Part shown: positions 33,232 through 44,800 of the stretch, in pieces
How the letters are laid out: each line of letters begins with the position of its first letter
How positions within the stretch are numbered: position 1 is the first letter of the stretch
Source: Icerya purchasi
Lineage: Eukaryota > Arthropoda > Insecta > Hemiptera > Monophlebidae
NCBI GenBank assembly: GCA_039619475.1
Contig: CM077116.1
Location: 19,093,443 to 19,157,442, forward strand
DNA: 64,000 bases
Reading direction: 5' to 3'
The notes under the pieces: model-generated
What the model saw: only the letters and a program-made list of their open reading frames with translations
Told to the model about the DNA's origin: nothing
Databases searched by the model: none
Position numbers and translations under genes: made by a program

Positions 33232-34030
33232 TTTTTTTTACTTTGTCAGAAACTCTAAAAACAACATTTTTTGCGTTTTATTTATTTTTTTCATTCCAAT
33301 TATTGAAATTACTTGAAAAACATCGTCATTATAGTAAACGTGACTAATTTGAAGAGGAATTGTTCAAAGTCCAACAGCAACCATTTAGGCTTCTGGAGAA
33401 GTTATTTATACCTTAAAATTCGATTTTAGAAGTATTTTTAACAACATACGCCAAGTTTTACCGTTTCATCTTGTAAAATGGAGAAAAAAATCATGACTGT
33501 ATCTTCTAAAATTTTTTTTATACCGTGCGACACATCTAAAAATGTAATAACCCCTTATTACAACCAATTTTTCGCCATTTTTTAATAAATTGTCCTTATT
33601 TTCACTGCTTTCTACAACTAAAAATCTATTGTTAAAGATTATCAAATATAACAAATATACTCGATAGATATAATAATATTTAAAATATACATTTTTTTGA
33701 TATGGTGCTTTTAAATCTATGCTCATTTATTAATCCCATAAAAGCCATGAACTGACCCCATATAACAGGGTCTTCACCTTGTTTATTCCTTGCTTACTCC
33801 TCTTTTTCTGCTGTACACAGAGTTTAATAGTAAATCTAGTAATTTTTCTCGTCCTAATATCCAAATTTTGAAAAATCTCTTGTAATCGTATACGTTACTG
33901 TTGATTATTTATTCAAATCCGAAGCAATATTTAATTTTTAAATTCTTTCGATTTGCAAATTCACTTTTTTTGAATTAAAGAAAAATGAAATTAGGTTCAG
34001 GAACTTTTGTTAAAAAAAAAGAAACAACTC
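33232..34030. other. foldback spacer, AT-rich DNA
   Basis: No supported gene. The minus-strand frame at 33466-33726 (86 codons, Tyr-rich) has no motif. Confidence 0.45.
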
Positions 34031-34638
34031 TTTTCCTAATTTTAATATTTACTTTTTGTATGTACTTATAATTGTAATTTTAATAATCAATAATAAAATT
34101 ACCGCTGTAATAATCATTCGATGTCATGTCATTATTGTTAATTTTATTCGATTTTTATTCCTTTTTCCTTATATAAACGCGACCACTTCGAAACTACATC
34201 TAATTATAATTTAGCTTTTTTATTATTTTTTCTGCAACTCCGAACCTTAATGTTCATATCACACTAAATATCAATAAGGCTTTTATATACTGACTGATAA
34301 GGCGGGTGGGATTTATACAGCACTGGACATCCAATAAAATAACTCGCAAATATTAATTGGAGTGGTCGTTTCGCGTATATTTACATCAAACATTTTTAGC
34401 GGTATTTTTTCACTTCTGATTTTCATATAAACCTTTTTGTTGCATTTCGGAAAGAAAAGATTAACAGTGGAATCAAATAGAAAAAAAAAATGATGCGTTT
34501 AATCTGCTTAAAATTCGATAATGATGACGCGCTGTTGCCAACACGAAATCATTCGTATGTTCGTCTGACCTTTTTTTTATTACTTGAGTAACCCGACCCT
34601 AAATTTAGGCGAAATGGGAATTAGGCGAATTGGGAATT
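34031..34638 (-). repeat. foldback element, right arm
   Basis: Reverse complement of 31444-32051. Confidence 0.9.
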
Positions 34639-34658
34639 AGGCGAAATGGTACCAGACC

Positions 34659-34666
34659 CCTTTTTC
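34659..34666. repeat. 8-bp target site duplication, right (CCTTTTTC)
   Basis: Direct copy of 31432-31439. Confidence 0.8.
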
Positions 34667-34926
34667 TGCTAAGCAATCGGCCTTCTATTCTTTCCGGTTT
34701 AAACTTTTTTTTGAGGGGGGGCGTTCCGACAACATAATTCAGAACTTAGTATCTCAACTCCTTACAGCGTTGCTTGTATTCTCTCATTTCCTTCTGCTTG
34801 CCTCTTTGAATTATTTTTATCCTCTGTTTGTAAACATATAAGAATATAAAATTATTTTCTTCTCCTTTCTATTTTTTTGGCTTACTTCCTCGCTGAAAAA
34901 CCCATAAAAAAAAATAAATAAAATAA
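34667..34926 (+). mobile_element. LINE 3' end fragment, plus strand, right part (split)
   Basis: Continues the frame interrupted at 31431 (SAKQSAFYS). It runs into degenerate C-terminal sequence and ends in a 3' untranslated region with CCTCGCTGAAAAACCCATAA, then an A-rich tail at 34904-34926. The tail phrase matches GACGAACCCAT of the other copies. Confidence 0.7.
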
Positions 34927-35434
34927 AAAGTGGCTTTTTGTTATTTTCAAATACTTGCACTTTTCATTATTCGCATGCGCGATATTTATTTTTGAATTAC
35001 TTTCTCTATCTTTTTCGTCATCTCCCATCAGTTTCAAAATTAACTACTACCTAATTTATAAAATTTAATTAGTGATTTTTAATAAATCATTAGATCGGTT
35101 ACTTTAAAAAAGACAAAAAGAAAATCAAACACGTATTATTATATACTTTTTATAATTATTAAATATAAAATATCATCCGGTAATTCTTTTACCGCTTCTT
35201 TTACCTTTTTTTTTTTTTGTTTGAAGCTTTTAAATCTTTTAATTTTTATTTATTCATTATAAAACCGGCTTTAGCCGCCCTTTAATACTAATACTATACT
35301 AGGGGCTAATAATTACTCTCTCGTGTACTGCAGATTAATGCATTTATTATTACTTAATATATACTAGGGGCTGGGTTTCGCGACTCTAAATTATATGCTG
35401 TAATAGTTTAAACTAATTTTCATTAGTTCTAAAA

Positions 35435-35482
<48 letters not shown>

Positions 35483-36194
35483 TATACATATATGTTTTTG
35501 AGTTGAAATAGTTAATAATGGGAGTCAATCATTCACGGTTGCAAGCGGACTTGAATGTTTTTAATTTTTATCCGCGGATGACAGTGTTTTTTTAGTTTCG
35601 TTTAATTTTTGTTTCTTTTTATTTGTAATAGTTTTATTTAAATGAAGAATATTGTTTTATAAATTTCTGTTTGAAATATTTAAAAAGTAACGACATTAAG
35701 TCAAGATGGTGATAAGGCCCAGGAGCACTGACTTTTACATGTTTTTCTGCTCTTTTTTTTTCCTTCCAAATATGCATCCAAGTAAAAGAGCATTTACAAA
35801 GTAAAAAATGTATAAAAAAGTGAAAGTCACGAAAATTGCGTCAACAATCGGGTAATAAATGTTTCTATTCGACGGATGCGTCGGTCACTTTTATTTGTTC
35901 TAAGATTTCAGAATTCTACGTAAAGCAAACATTGTAAAAATTGTACAACGAGAAGAAGAATAAAATCGGTGAGGAAGATGAAACTGAAATTACATCATTG
36001 AACGAGTTATAGTAATGCGGTCGAAAGTATAAAACGAGTTTTGTTGAAAGATATTGAAGTATTGGTAATTACTTTTTTTTTTTTGCGTTGGTAGTTCCCC
36101 TTTTGCACATGACTGTACTGAATATTTATTATATTTTTGCATTTAACCTATCTGGCTGATGGATTTGTTTAACGGACGGAAATATTTAATGGAA
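34927..36194. other. AT-rich DNA with a TA microsatellite
   Basis: (TA)n at about 35441-35479. The phrase TACTAGGGGCT occurs twice (35298 and 35362). No gene seen. Confidence 0.5.
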
Positions 36195-36427
36195 CTTACT
36201 CAAAAAGGTATTTGTCGGACGATGCACAAGCTCTTTCTGAAATCACTACGACAGTATGAACGCTTTTATTCTGTCATTGGATAATGAAAAATAGTCGTTT
36301 CTTTTATATTACCGGATTCATTGTAAAAGACAATAAACCGGTTCGCGTACTGATATCGAAAACAGCGATTTAGTTGATAAACTTATTTTCAAATTAAGGA
36401 ATTGAAAACAAAAAATATAATGAAGCA

Positions 36428-36670
36428 TTGTTCTTAGATATTACTAAAGCGTTCGGTAAAATATGGCATGAAGGCCTATTATTCAAAATTAAAGCGGCTG
36501 TCCCTGAAACATACTACTCATTGTTAAAATCTTGTTTAGTTGACCGACAAGTTCAAGTCAAACATAATGAAGAATACTCACAAATATATCCTATTAATGC
36601 TGGAATCCCACAGGAAAGTGTATTGGGATCTCTTTTGTACACGCTATGTGCGCAGCGGATCTTCCCATGA
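36428..36670 (+). pseudogene. Jockey-like reverse transcriptase core, fragment
   Basis: An 80-codon open piece covering the DITKAF...WHEGLL block (RT motif A region, the catalytic Asp of LDI present) and the AGIPQESVLGSLLYTL block (motif B; QG of the usual PQGS is QE). The frame is lost before FADD. Not functional. Confidence 0.8.
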
Positions 36671-37024
36671 AGGAAAATGTGCATAAATGGCCGAATTTGC
36701 TGATGATGCGATGATAATTGCTTCAAACAAGAATCCTGTCATTGCAACCGCGGTTTTACAAAAAAAAAAAAAAAAAAAAAAAAACGTGAACGCCATTTTA
36801 CAATGGTCAAAGATATGGAAATTTAGGCAATAATAAATCCAGATAAGTGTGTACATGTGTCACCTTCGAATAAAAGGGATCGGAGCAATCAGATATTTTT
36901 AGGATACAAATGTAGTTCCGAAAGGAAACAATGTAAATATCTTGGAGTACACTTAAACTGAACGCTTAATTAGAAACTTCGAATGTTAAAGAAAAGAAAG
37001 GAGCTGGATCAGAAGCTGAAAAAA

Positions 37025-37039
37025 CTATATTGGCTTATA
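37025..37039. repeat. 15-bp target site duplication of the SINE, left
   Basis: CTATATTGGCTTATA, identical to 37313-37327. Confidence 0.9.
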
Positions 37040-37312
37040 AAGTAAAGTAAAGTGAGTTCCATACCCTTGACAGGGCGTCGGGATTGTGAAGTTAAGGTTC
37101 ACAATGTACTAAACCTAATGGATCTAAGGAGAATACTGAGGCCAGTTCCTTTCTCTCGGCCGCCTTTACTTTCCCAGATTTCTCTGGTATAACCAATTCA
37201 ATTTCAGGCTGGATAAGCTTGGGGGCGACTTGGATCCGGGACGAGACAAGTCTCAAACCCGTGACCTCCGACTTGGTAGCCAAGCACCTTAAACACTAGG
37301 CTACCACGCTGC
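37040..37312 (-). mobile_element. tRNA-derived SINE
   Basis: On the minus strand it starts GCAGCGTGGTAGCCTAGTG. It has a Pol III A box, TAGCCTAGTGTTTAAGG (37287-37303), and a B box, GGTTTGAGACTTG (37247-37259), spaced as in a tRNA. A tRNA-unrelated body follows, ending in a TTACT/TTTAC-type tail at 37040-37055. It is flanked by 15-bp direct repeats CTATATTGGCTTATA (37025-37039 and 37313-37327). It inserted into the Jockey-like RT gene, whose frame resumes on the far side. The tRNA parent cannot be named safely. Confidence 0.88.
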
Positions 37313-37327
37313 CTATATTGGCTTATA
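37313..37327. repeat. 15-bp target site duplication of the SINE, right
   Basis: CTATATTGGCTTATA, identical to 37025-37039. Confidence 0.9.
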
Positions 37328-37981
37328 TCCGGTCGTAACTGACTCTAAAGAGCAGAGTTTTAATATACAAAATGGTATTTAAACCAATATGGACCTTCGC
37401 AACGTCGCTTTGAGGATGTGCAAAGAAAACTAAAAAACTCTACAACGGTTTCAGAATAAAACACTTGGAATGATTTATCGGGGATGCCATAGTATGTTAC
37501 GAACCACCTGATACATAGAGACCTGAAAATCTACACGGTTGATGAAGTTATTGAAGAGCAAGCTCAGAAACGTCTGGCGCGATTACATGGACATTGCAAC
37601 GAGTTAGCAGCTACTCTGCCAGATAAACCAGTTACGAGGCGATTGAAGTAAAGTTCAGGACTTAGTTTGGAAAAAATAGAGAAGAATACATCATTGGATG
37701 TATTCCGCACACACACATACATTTGAACATGCAAGAGACCATTTGTTTGATAGCCAACTAGGCTAGATACAAATTAGCAAGAATAAGGGAAAAAATGATT
37801 TGTTCCTTTTTTTTTTTTTTTAATGGGTACGCCAACGAAGAGCAACAGCCCAATCAGCCAAGGAATCTAAGTAATAGTTCAAAAGGAGAATAACATATTA
37901 GATTTCAATCTGGTGCGAGATGGAATGAATGAAAGAAGCTAGAATAGGAACAAATGACAAGGAAGGAAATGAGAGAACATA

Positions 37982-37992
37982 AGTCATTGTAT
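37982..37992. repeat. 11-bp target site duplication, left (AGTCATTGTAT)
   Basis: Identical to 38400-38410; the LINE sequence is continuous when one copy and the insert are removed. Confidence 0.8.
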
Positions 37993-38399
37993 AATAAAAC
38001 AAACTTTAATAACAAACAATAAGGGTAAATAATTTATAACAATAAATTAGATAAATACCTTAATTAGAAACGTTTTCGGGCATAACCCATCATCAGCTAA
38101 AACTAACTTAGTGGAAACTTAAAACCCACTGGAGTGAATATATGGAATACATGTGTATATATAGTAGATACATAGGAGGAACAAAACATAGAAGGTATAA
38201 AAATCAATATAGTGAAATTAATAATACTTAATACAAAATGTAAAATGAAGTAGGAGGAGCCTAAAGTTAAATTTTTATATTATAAAGTGGATTATTATTA
38301 TTTGGTAATTGGTCATTTAAAATATTATCTTTATATTTATTTATATAATAATTTTCAGCAATGGTTTAACAAACAAGTATGTATTCACCTACATATAAG
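37993..38399 (-). mobile_element. Penelope-like element, 5'-truncated 3' end
   Basis: On the minus strand it begins with the tail of an open frame (KYKDNILNDQLPNNNNPLYN and a stop, about 38360-38270). This resembles the C-terminus of the GIY-YIG nuclease of Penelope-like elements. A 3' untranslated region follows with CTGATGATGGGTTATGCCCG and GAAAACGTTTC, a phrase type typical of these elements. It is flanked by 11-bp direct repeats. The identification rests on the C-terminal pattern and this signature and has not been checked by a search. Confidence 0.6.
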
Positions 38400-38410
38400 A
38401 GTCATTGTAT
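38400..38410. repeat. 11-bp target site duplication, right (AGTCATTGTAT)
   Basis: Identical to 37982-37992. Confidence 0.8.
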
Positions 38411-38690
38411 GGAGTAGGAAGACAAAGATCCAAAAGCCAAGAATAGAAGAGAGAACGTTCTGAAGAGAGTGAGGAACATTTGAAGAAGACGTGATTGATA
38501 TCACGCAGAAAAAAATTGATTATAGGAAGAAAAAAGTTCAGAATATTATTTTTCAGTGCAGTCCTATACCAGCGTTTCTGAACGTTTTTGCTGAGTGACC
38601 AAATGTATCTCTTTATGGTCGTACTGCGATCGTTCGCTTTATAATTTACAAAGGTACGTCTCGGAAGACATTTCATTGTTTTCCTTCCAC

Positions 38691-40395
38691 ACAGAATCGA
38701 TCTAAAGTCGATTTGTAAATATATTTAAAAAAAAAAAAATAATCAAACAACAAAATATAAACATATCTCAAATTAGAATGTATTGTGAACAAATCATGGT
38801 AAATGAAACAACGAAAAATAACAGCAAACCAAAAAAAAACAAAAAAAAAAAAAACAAAAAAAAAAAAAAACAAAAAAAAAACACATTTTTATACTGCACG
38901 AAATGTATTAAAAACCCTGCAAAGTATAAATTAATTTTTATCCGTATTCTGAAATTTCTTTTTAGCCTGCTTCTATTTTTACTAATTTAAATTTCTTTCG
39001 CTCTTCGCTTTTTACTTACTTTTCTAAATTTTGTTGCAAAAAAAGCGGATGAGAGAGCTTTTTAACGTAGATTAATAACATGCAAGGACACATTGTATAC
39101 ACTAAAGACAATCTTCGCCCCGGGGTTAATTTAAAAAAAGCGTTTAAAAACCCGTCATGAAATATGTAAAACTGAAGTTGTAAAAGAAATTTCTACGCAA
39201 AACTATATAAAAATTCATTTTTTAAAAAAAAAAAAAAAATAGGAAAAAACCAACATCTGCCGATCCGGGTGGCCTAAAGAATGATCCTTTCATATACATT
39301 ATAATTCTCGCTGATAGGTTTTTAAAAAAATTGTTTCAATGAACCCTCTATCCATCCACATGATCCCGTGTGGCGCGTTCAGTGAAATCTGATTTTGCAG
39401 CATGAATCGAAAAAAAGCTCAACTTTCATGGTCTGTAGGAGGAAACCAAATGTAAACACAAATTACATCACAGTGGAAATATGCACGGGCGGTATCTGTT
39501 TTCGCTCACTAGCGCTACGACTGGTAAGTGGTTAGTGTTGAGAACGTCACTGACGTCTGGTATACGTTTCCGACATCGTTCCATTTTAGTTTCTGTGTTG
39601 TACTTTGTGCGATATATGTGTGTATTTTACGTACTATACCTTTTTCGCTTTCGCAAATCGAATTATTTGTAATCTTTCAAAATTTTCGAACGTGTTACCA
39701 TTTCGGCTCTTAAATAAGGAACAATTTCTTCAGTGTAAGTATTTCAAACTTTATTCTAGCGATTATTTTTTTCGCTTTAATTAGAATTATTTTGCGAATT
39801 ATTTTGCGTTTTCTTTCTTTCACCTGATTGTTTACTTCGGAGTACACATACGGTAACAAAAAACGTCATCACCGGTCTCTTGTTTTATTATCATTAATTT
39901 CTTTTATTGAGAATGTAACCGAAAAAAAAAAAAAAAGGAAGTACGAAGCGTATTTATTTTTTTTTTATTAATAATTCGTATCGGATGAATACTAAAAATT
40001 ATTGCTTTGAATTTTCTCGCCTCTTTAGCTAATTTTTTTTCGGTTTTTTGCAATGTAGAACGAACGGACGCGTAATATTTAATTTCCGAGGTGTATGGCT
40101 GGTGCATGATGCGTGATGCTATTATTTTTAAAATATACTGTGCATATAAGGGGCAGTTTTGCGCCATTCAAATTTAAATTTTTGCTTATTCATTTCGGTG
40201 CCATTGTTTATTTTTTTTTTTATAAAAATGCCGATTTTTAGCGAGAACAAAAAAAGCCTTCATGCAAAAATAAGAAACTAATTAATGTAGATTTTCCTTG
40301 AAAAAAAAATTGGGAAAATAAACGCATTCTCAGATAGTATTATCAAGGATGGTAGAGTGAACATTATAAAAACCACGAAAGACAAAAAAAAATAA
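38691..40395. other. AT-rich DNA with an A-rich microsatellite, no gene seen
   Basis: 38827-38882 is an (A9-10 C)n microsatellite that produces Lys-rich frames. The rest, including the less AT-rich 39350-39700, has only short frames without motifs. Confidence 0.45.
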
Positions 40396-40419
40396 TAAGA
40401 AACTCACCTCGACGAACGA

Positions 40420-40845
40420 TTGGAGATAGAGTTGTGGTCGTTATTTGGTCCGCAAGTTATTAAAAAACTTTTTCCAAACATGTTCCTAACTTTCCCGGTA
40501 TCGACTTTGACGGATTTTTATCGCTTCGAGCATCTTTTCCAAGTCTCTGAAGACGGATGCTGTGATTTTCCACTTGTCGCGATGCTTCAAACATTCGCTA
40601 GTAGACTGAAGTTCACTCGAAAGAATTCCAAAATGATGATGCGTGCGAAGTTTTGCCGAATTTTCGGCTCTGAGTTTAGTCTTTTCGAAACTGCTAACAA
40701 CGCTGACTGTTCAGAGCCGATGGCTCGGTATTTTCTCTACCATCGTGACTTCAGACAAGCTTGTTCTCTGTTGATACGCGTTAGTCCGGATAGAGATGTT
40801 AATCTGTTTCTTCGCCACTACGATAATCGCGATAGGGTAGTTTAA
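40420..40845 (+). CDS. unassigned open frame, 141 codons
   Basis: A 426-bp open frame in a patch clearly less AT-rich than its surroundings, so its openness is more notable than that of most frames here. It starts with TTG, not ATG; the first in-frame ATG comes well inside. The product would be basic and aromatic-rich, with one Cys pair (DGCCDF), no signal peptide, no membrane segment and no domain that I recognise. On the opposite strand a good splice-donor match, CGAG/GTGAGT, lies at about 40403-40412, but that strand has no long frame leading into it. It could be a decayed exon of either strand or chance. Low confidence that it is a gene. Confidence 0.2.
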   Translation: MEIELWSLFGPQVIKKLFPNMFLTFPVSTLTDFYRFEHLFQVSEDGCCDFPLVAMLQTFASRLKFTRKNSKMMMRAKFCRIFGSEFSLFETANNADCSEPMARYFLYHRDFRQACSLLIRVSPDRDVNLFLRHYDNRDRVV

Positions 40846-41018
40846 AGAAATAATTAGCTCATTAATCCAGAAAAAAAAAGAAAAAAGGAAAAAAGAAAAG
40901 GCACTAGAAAATTAGACACGTGATCTTCAGAATTCGCGGCATTTTTCGATTAGTTCGAGCGTATTTTTTAAATTGTACGCTGAAATTTGGCGGCCGAACT
41001 GTGTGATAATCCGTTTAT
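40846..41018. other. short spacer
   Basis: Nothing seen; it leads into the second copy of the 800-bp repeat. Confidence 0.5.
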
Positions 41019-41814
41019 TAACCGACTTCAAAAAAGGAGGTATTCAATTCGACTGTATTTTTTTTTTTTTTTTTTTTTATGTGTGTTACCACAGAACTTT
41101 CTTCTAGATGAACCGATTTTGATGATTCTTCTTTTATTTGAAAGGTGGTGTTTGTCATGTGGTCCCATTTAAATTTGGTCAAGGTCCGACCGGTAGTTTT
41201 TGAGTTATCCTTAATAATGCGGGAGATTGAAGCTTTTTGGATGCTTTTCATTCATGATTGTTTTCACCGTCGGATTAGATTTTTGACTTAAAATACTATA
41301 AATTTGCCAAATTACCATGGAAATGTAGCTTTTGGTGTTTTTACCGTCTAAATAAATGTTTTAATTTAATTGAATAAAAATGCACTAAAAAGTAAAAAAT
41401 AAAATGCTTTTTTACAAAAAATAAATACCGACTTCAAGGTTTATTATAAAAATTTAAAAATGCACTAAAAAGTAAAAAATAATTACTCCCGATAAAATAT
41501 ATATATATCAGAGTGATATAACTTAAGGTGATATCGTAATTCTTATACAACATTAATTTTTTGGAGTTGGCATCAAATTCATATTAAAAGAATAATTAAA
41601 AACTGCATTAAATGTTGATTAAATTGTTCCTAACATGAATTTAATTCCAACTCCAAAAAGTTAATGTTGTATAAGAATTACGATATCACCCTTAAGGTGT
41701 TATATCACTCTGATATATATATATTTTATCGGGAGTAATTATTTTTTACTTTTTAGTGCATTTTTAAATTTTTATAATAAACCTTGAAGTCGGTATTTAT
41801 TTTTTGTAAAAAAG
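41019..41814 (+). repeat. 800-bp dispersed repeat, copy 2, with terminal foldback
   Basis: Almost identical to 800-1599 and in the same orientation, 40 kb away. Differences seen are GGAGG versus GGAGGAGG near the start, a shorter T-run, GTGTGTTACC versus GTGTATTACC, and flanks that differ immediately outside. The foldback part is 41406-41815. Such identity between copies in otherwise decayed DNA points to recent mobility or gene conversion. Confidence 0.88.
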
Positions 41815-44800
41815 GATTTTTAAATGACAATTTTCCGAGTTACCGAGAATAACAACTGATAAACATGTTCACAGCATCGGAAAGTAGGTTCTGCATCTCT
41901 GCGTTTATGTTTAAGTTCTTTCAGTATATATTATGATGGATAAAAATAAGGTGTACAAATTTCGCGGCGTTTGATAACGCATTTTCATGAAAAGACGCGA
42001 TAAAAATTTAAGAAGGCGTAGAAAAACACATATTCGCACATAAACACACGCACAGAACAGAAGTGTGATAAGGGGAAACTGAACAATGAAGATCTTGGGA
42101 TAGTAGGATTAATTATGTGCGCGTTCATGAAGCAATGAATACGCTACGGGAAGAGTTAAATTTGTATAATAATTTTAATACTATTACGGTGAAACGCGAA
42201 AGGTTAAGCGATAAATCGATAGCCCCCTCAAAAAAAAAAAAAAAAAGGCTGAATCGTAATTTATCGCAAAAAGTGCTGGGCAGGTAAAAATTCTAGAACA
42301 CGTACTTTCATTTTTTTTTTTTGTTCGTATTTTAGTTAATTCTCGAAATAATAGTCTACCCAATTTATTATACGAAAGTCGCCAATGAAGTTTCGCCAGT
42401 AAGTTTTAAATTTGTATTCACTTATTTTCTTTCTCGCTCTTTTTTTAAAAATTAAATTCCGCAAACTCGTCTGTAATTTTTGAAAATTTCCGTCATCGAC
42501 CTAAACTAACATTGTATTTCTACAAATAAGTATAGAAATGTACATTCTTCTTTTTAAATTATTCCATTTTAGAAAAAGACTTCTGTTACGAGCCGTGTAT
42601 AATTTGATCTATGATATTGTCGCGTTTGAAATCCGATAATTTTTATTCACTTTAAAATAAACAAGATGATAGATCAACTCTATATATTCCATTGCAGTTT
42701 ATCTAACTGTTCGATTTTTAAAATTCTTTCACCTTTTTTTCTGTTCTGTTTTTTCTATACCATTAACTCTAAAGGATGATGAACACATTTTTGAGGTTCA
42801 ATGTTGTGCGGATTAAGTATTAAAATAATGTAATTAATTAAACTATTTAACAAATTATTTTCAATTAGGCGCGCGCTTTATTACGAACGCCTCGGAATAA
42901 ACGGTGTCTTCTACTTCCGTCGCGAGGTAGATGAGGGAATGTTTTGGAGTTTTCAGAAGATCTGTCTGGTCGAAACAGCGACGGAATGAAAGGAATCGAT
43001 TTAGTTTTGAATAGGGTAGTCGCGATTTAACCGTTCAATTTGAATTATAAAATTGAGGATAATGTTTCGGGGAGCGATTAGCACTTTTGATCAGCGATAA
43101 ATGACGTTGTAACATTTTTATTTTCTCGGTCTCCGCTGAAAGTACTAATTGTAATAATCAATCGACATTATTATTTACACTGGATTAATAATTAAGGCTT
43201 CTCAGGGTGGCGGTGGAACGTTTTCCTTTGAAGTTTGCGTTTTTAATGGAAAATTAAGTATAATATAAAGAGTAGTATCGAATATTCACCCGCCGAATAA
43301 TTACGATCTCTGAAGTCAGGCGTTTTCATTGTCGTCGTAACTTCCTCAAACGATCGATAAAAATTTGAATTTTTACGTTGTAAAAATTTTCGAAAAAAAA
43401 AAAAAAAAATAGAAAATATTACGCGAATATAAATTATTCGCAAATAAATCATAAGGGCCGTTTTTTGTCCTTCACGGACATTCGTAAAGTGTTAAATTCC
43501 GGATGGTCGGGAAAAAAAAACTTTTCGTTATTCCATTATGACTTATCCACACCGTTTCAAACTTTTCTACATATTGTTCGCTGATATATATATTTTCTGA
43601 ATTTTCTAGCTGTTAAAATTTCATTCTCTAGTATATATTTTTAATTTGTATATGTGATATTTTCGAGAGTTTGTTCTACCTTTAATCGATTTTTGATTGC
43701 AAATACTGTGATATGTTTTTCTATTTCTAAGTATAAAAGTAATATTCCCGCTATAACTAATACATTTGTATAATTTATTGTTTTGTAAGCTTTGATTATT
43801 TTTTTTTTAATATACGCCATGTACAGCAACTAGGCCAGGAGCGTGCAAGCTAATTTAATAACGGGTTATATTAAATGGAAGAAACCAGTAGATTTTAGGA
43901 AAGAGGACATAGAGGAAATTGTATTAGGGTCATCCTGAAGAATGGTAGCAACGTTACCGCTGATGTACATATCGTATACAAAAAACAACCGTAAACAAAT
44001 AATTACTTAAAATTTTCAGTTTACATGCGATAATTACGAATGTTCTTCCATCGCCGTCTCAAGCTTTTCGTACTAAATTTTTTAATTTACACATTTTCGT
44101 ATTTGAAGAAAACTTGGTGTAACATTCTTGTTCCCTTTTTTGAAAACTAATTTTTCCTATAGTTTCTATGAAAGATATTGGTTAGAAGAAAGAAAATGAT
44201 TTTTTCCGCCCTCTCAGTAGCCATAATGTACAACTTGTAAAACAAGTCAACACATTGTTCGTCGAAGATATTTCGGATCCTCATCGAACGGGTTAAAGGA
44301 TTTATTAGGTGTAATAGTTGTTTTGTTTTTTTTTTTAACAAATTCCAGTTTTACAGCGAACAAATTCGTGGCAGAAATAGGAATCTATGTTCTGCGCTAA
44401 GAATGCACCTGTAATCTAGTGCTGATTTCGAGCAAGAAGCGGCGAAGAATACTCCCGGCTGTTGTGTAGCGAAAAATGGATCAATAATTAACAAACCGCT
44501 CGGTTAACGAGCCAAAAAAAAAAAAAAAAAACAACCGCAGCCTCAATAAATTCGCCGAATGATCTTAGCATTTCTCAGCACCATTTCATGTTAAAATTCT
44601 CCGAGATTGTTTCTATAGCTTCGCAATAATAATTCAATCGGCTCGTGTCCTGATTTGACGAGCGTTGTGTATCGGAAAAGAATTATAAAAAAGCGGATAA
44701 AGTTTTTGGGCGAATGCAAAAAGATGATCGCTAAGTGTACTTTTAAAACTTTCCCCGAGTAATTCGATCGAACTGTTATGGTAAAATCGGATTCCGTATT

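Larger units (their letters stand above)
31440..34658. mobile_element. 3.2-kb foldback DNA transposon inserted in a LINE
   Basis: Two 608-bp inverted arms (31444-32051 and 34031-34638; positions sum to 66082 throughout, with few mismatches) flank a 2-kb spacer. The tips consist of short tandem AATTCCCATTTCGCCT units. The left tip is GGTG plus the arm; the right tip keeps a further unpaired stretch ending GGTACCAGACC. Flanking 8-bp duplications fit hAT, P, Merlin or related superfamilies. The GG...CC ends are suggestive but not decisive. No transposase frame is visible in the spacer, so this is non-autonomous. The spacer carries a LINE 3' end (33010-33231) and otherwise unrecognised DNA. Confidence 0.75.
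36195..37665 (+). mobile_element. Jockey-like LINE, broken, split by a SINE
   Basis: Reverse transcriptase of the Jockey clade. It shows LFLKSLRQYERF near 36225, LDITKAFGKIWHEGLLFKI near 36432, AGIPQESVLGSLLYTL near 36600, the active-site segment FADDAMIIAS near 36700 in another frame, and downstream KYLGVHL and KPIWT segments. Stops and frameshifts are frequent, and an A-run of about 24 (36761-36784) sits inside. A 273-bp SINE interrupts it at 37040-37312. No RNase H follows, as usual for Jockey. Neither the 5' end nor a clear poly-A tail is preserved. Confidence 0.8.
37807..38690 (-). mobile_element. I-like LINE 3' fragment, split by a Penelope-like insert
   Basis: A T-run at 37807-37822 is followed by ATGGGTACGCCAACGAAGAG and a 3' untranslated region that matches the one at 23570-23740. 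On the other side of the insert (38411-38690) is the C-terminal coding block: INHVFFKCSSLSSERSLFYS, close to the Cys/His block and FYSSLL segment of the right-edge LINE. 5'-truncated near 38690. Confidence 0.75.

Noticed and set aside
38070..38100. Complete hammerhead ribozyme call
   Set aside because: The core-like phrase is present, but helices I and III cannot be drawn and helix II has an extra base; kept only as a lead in the findings.
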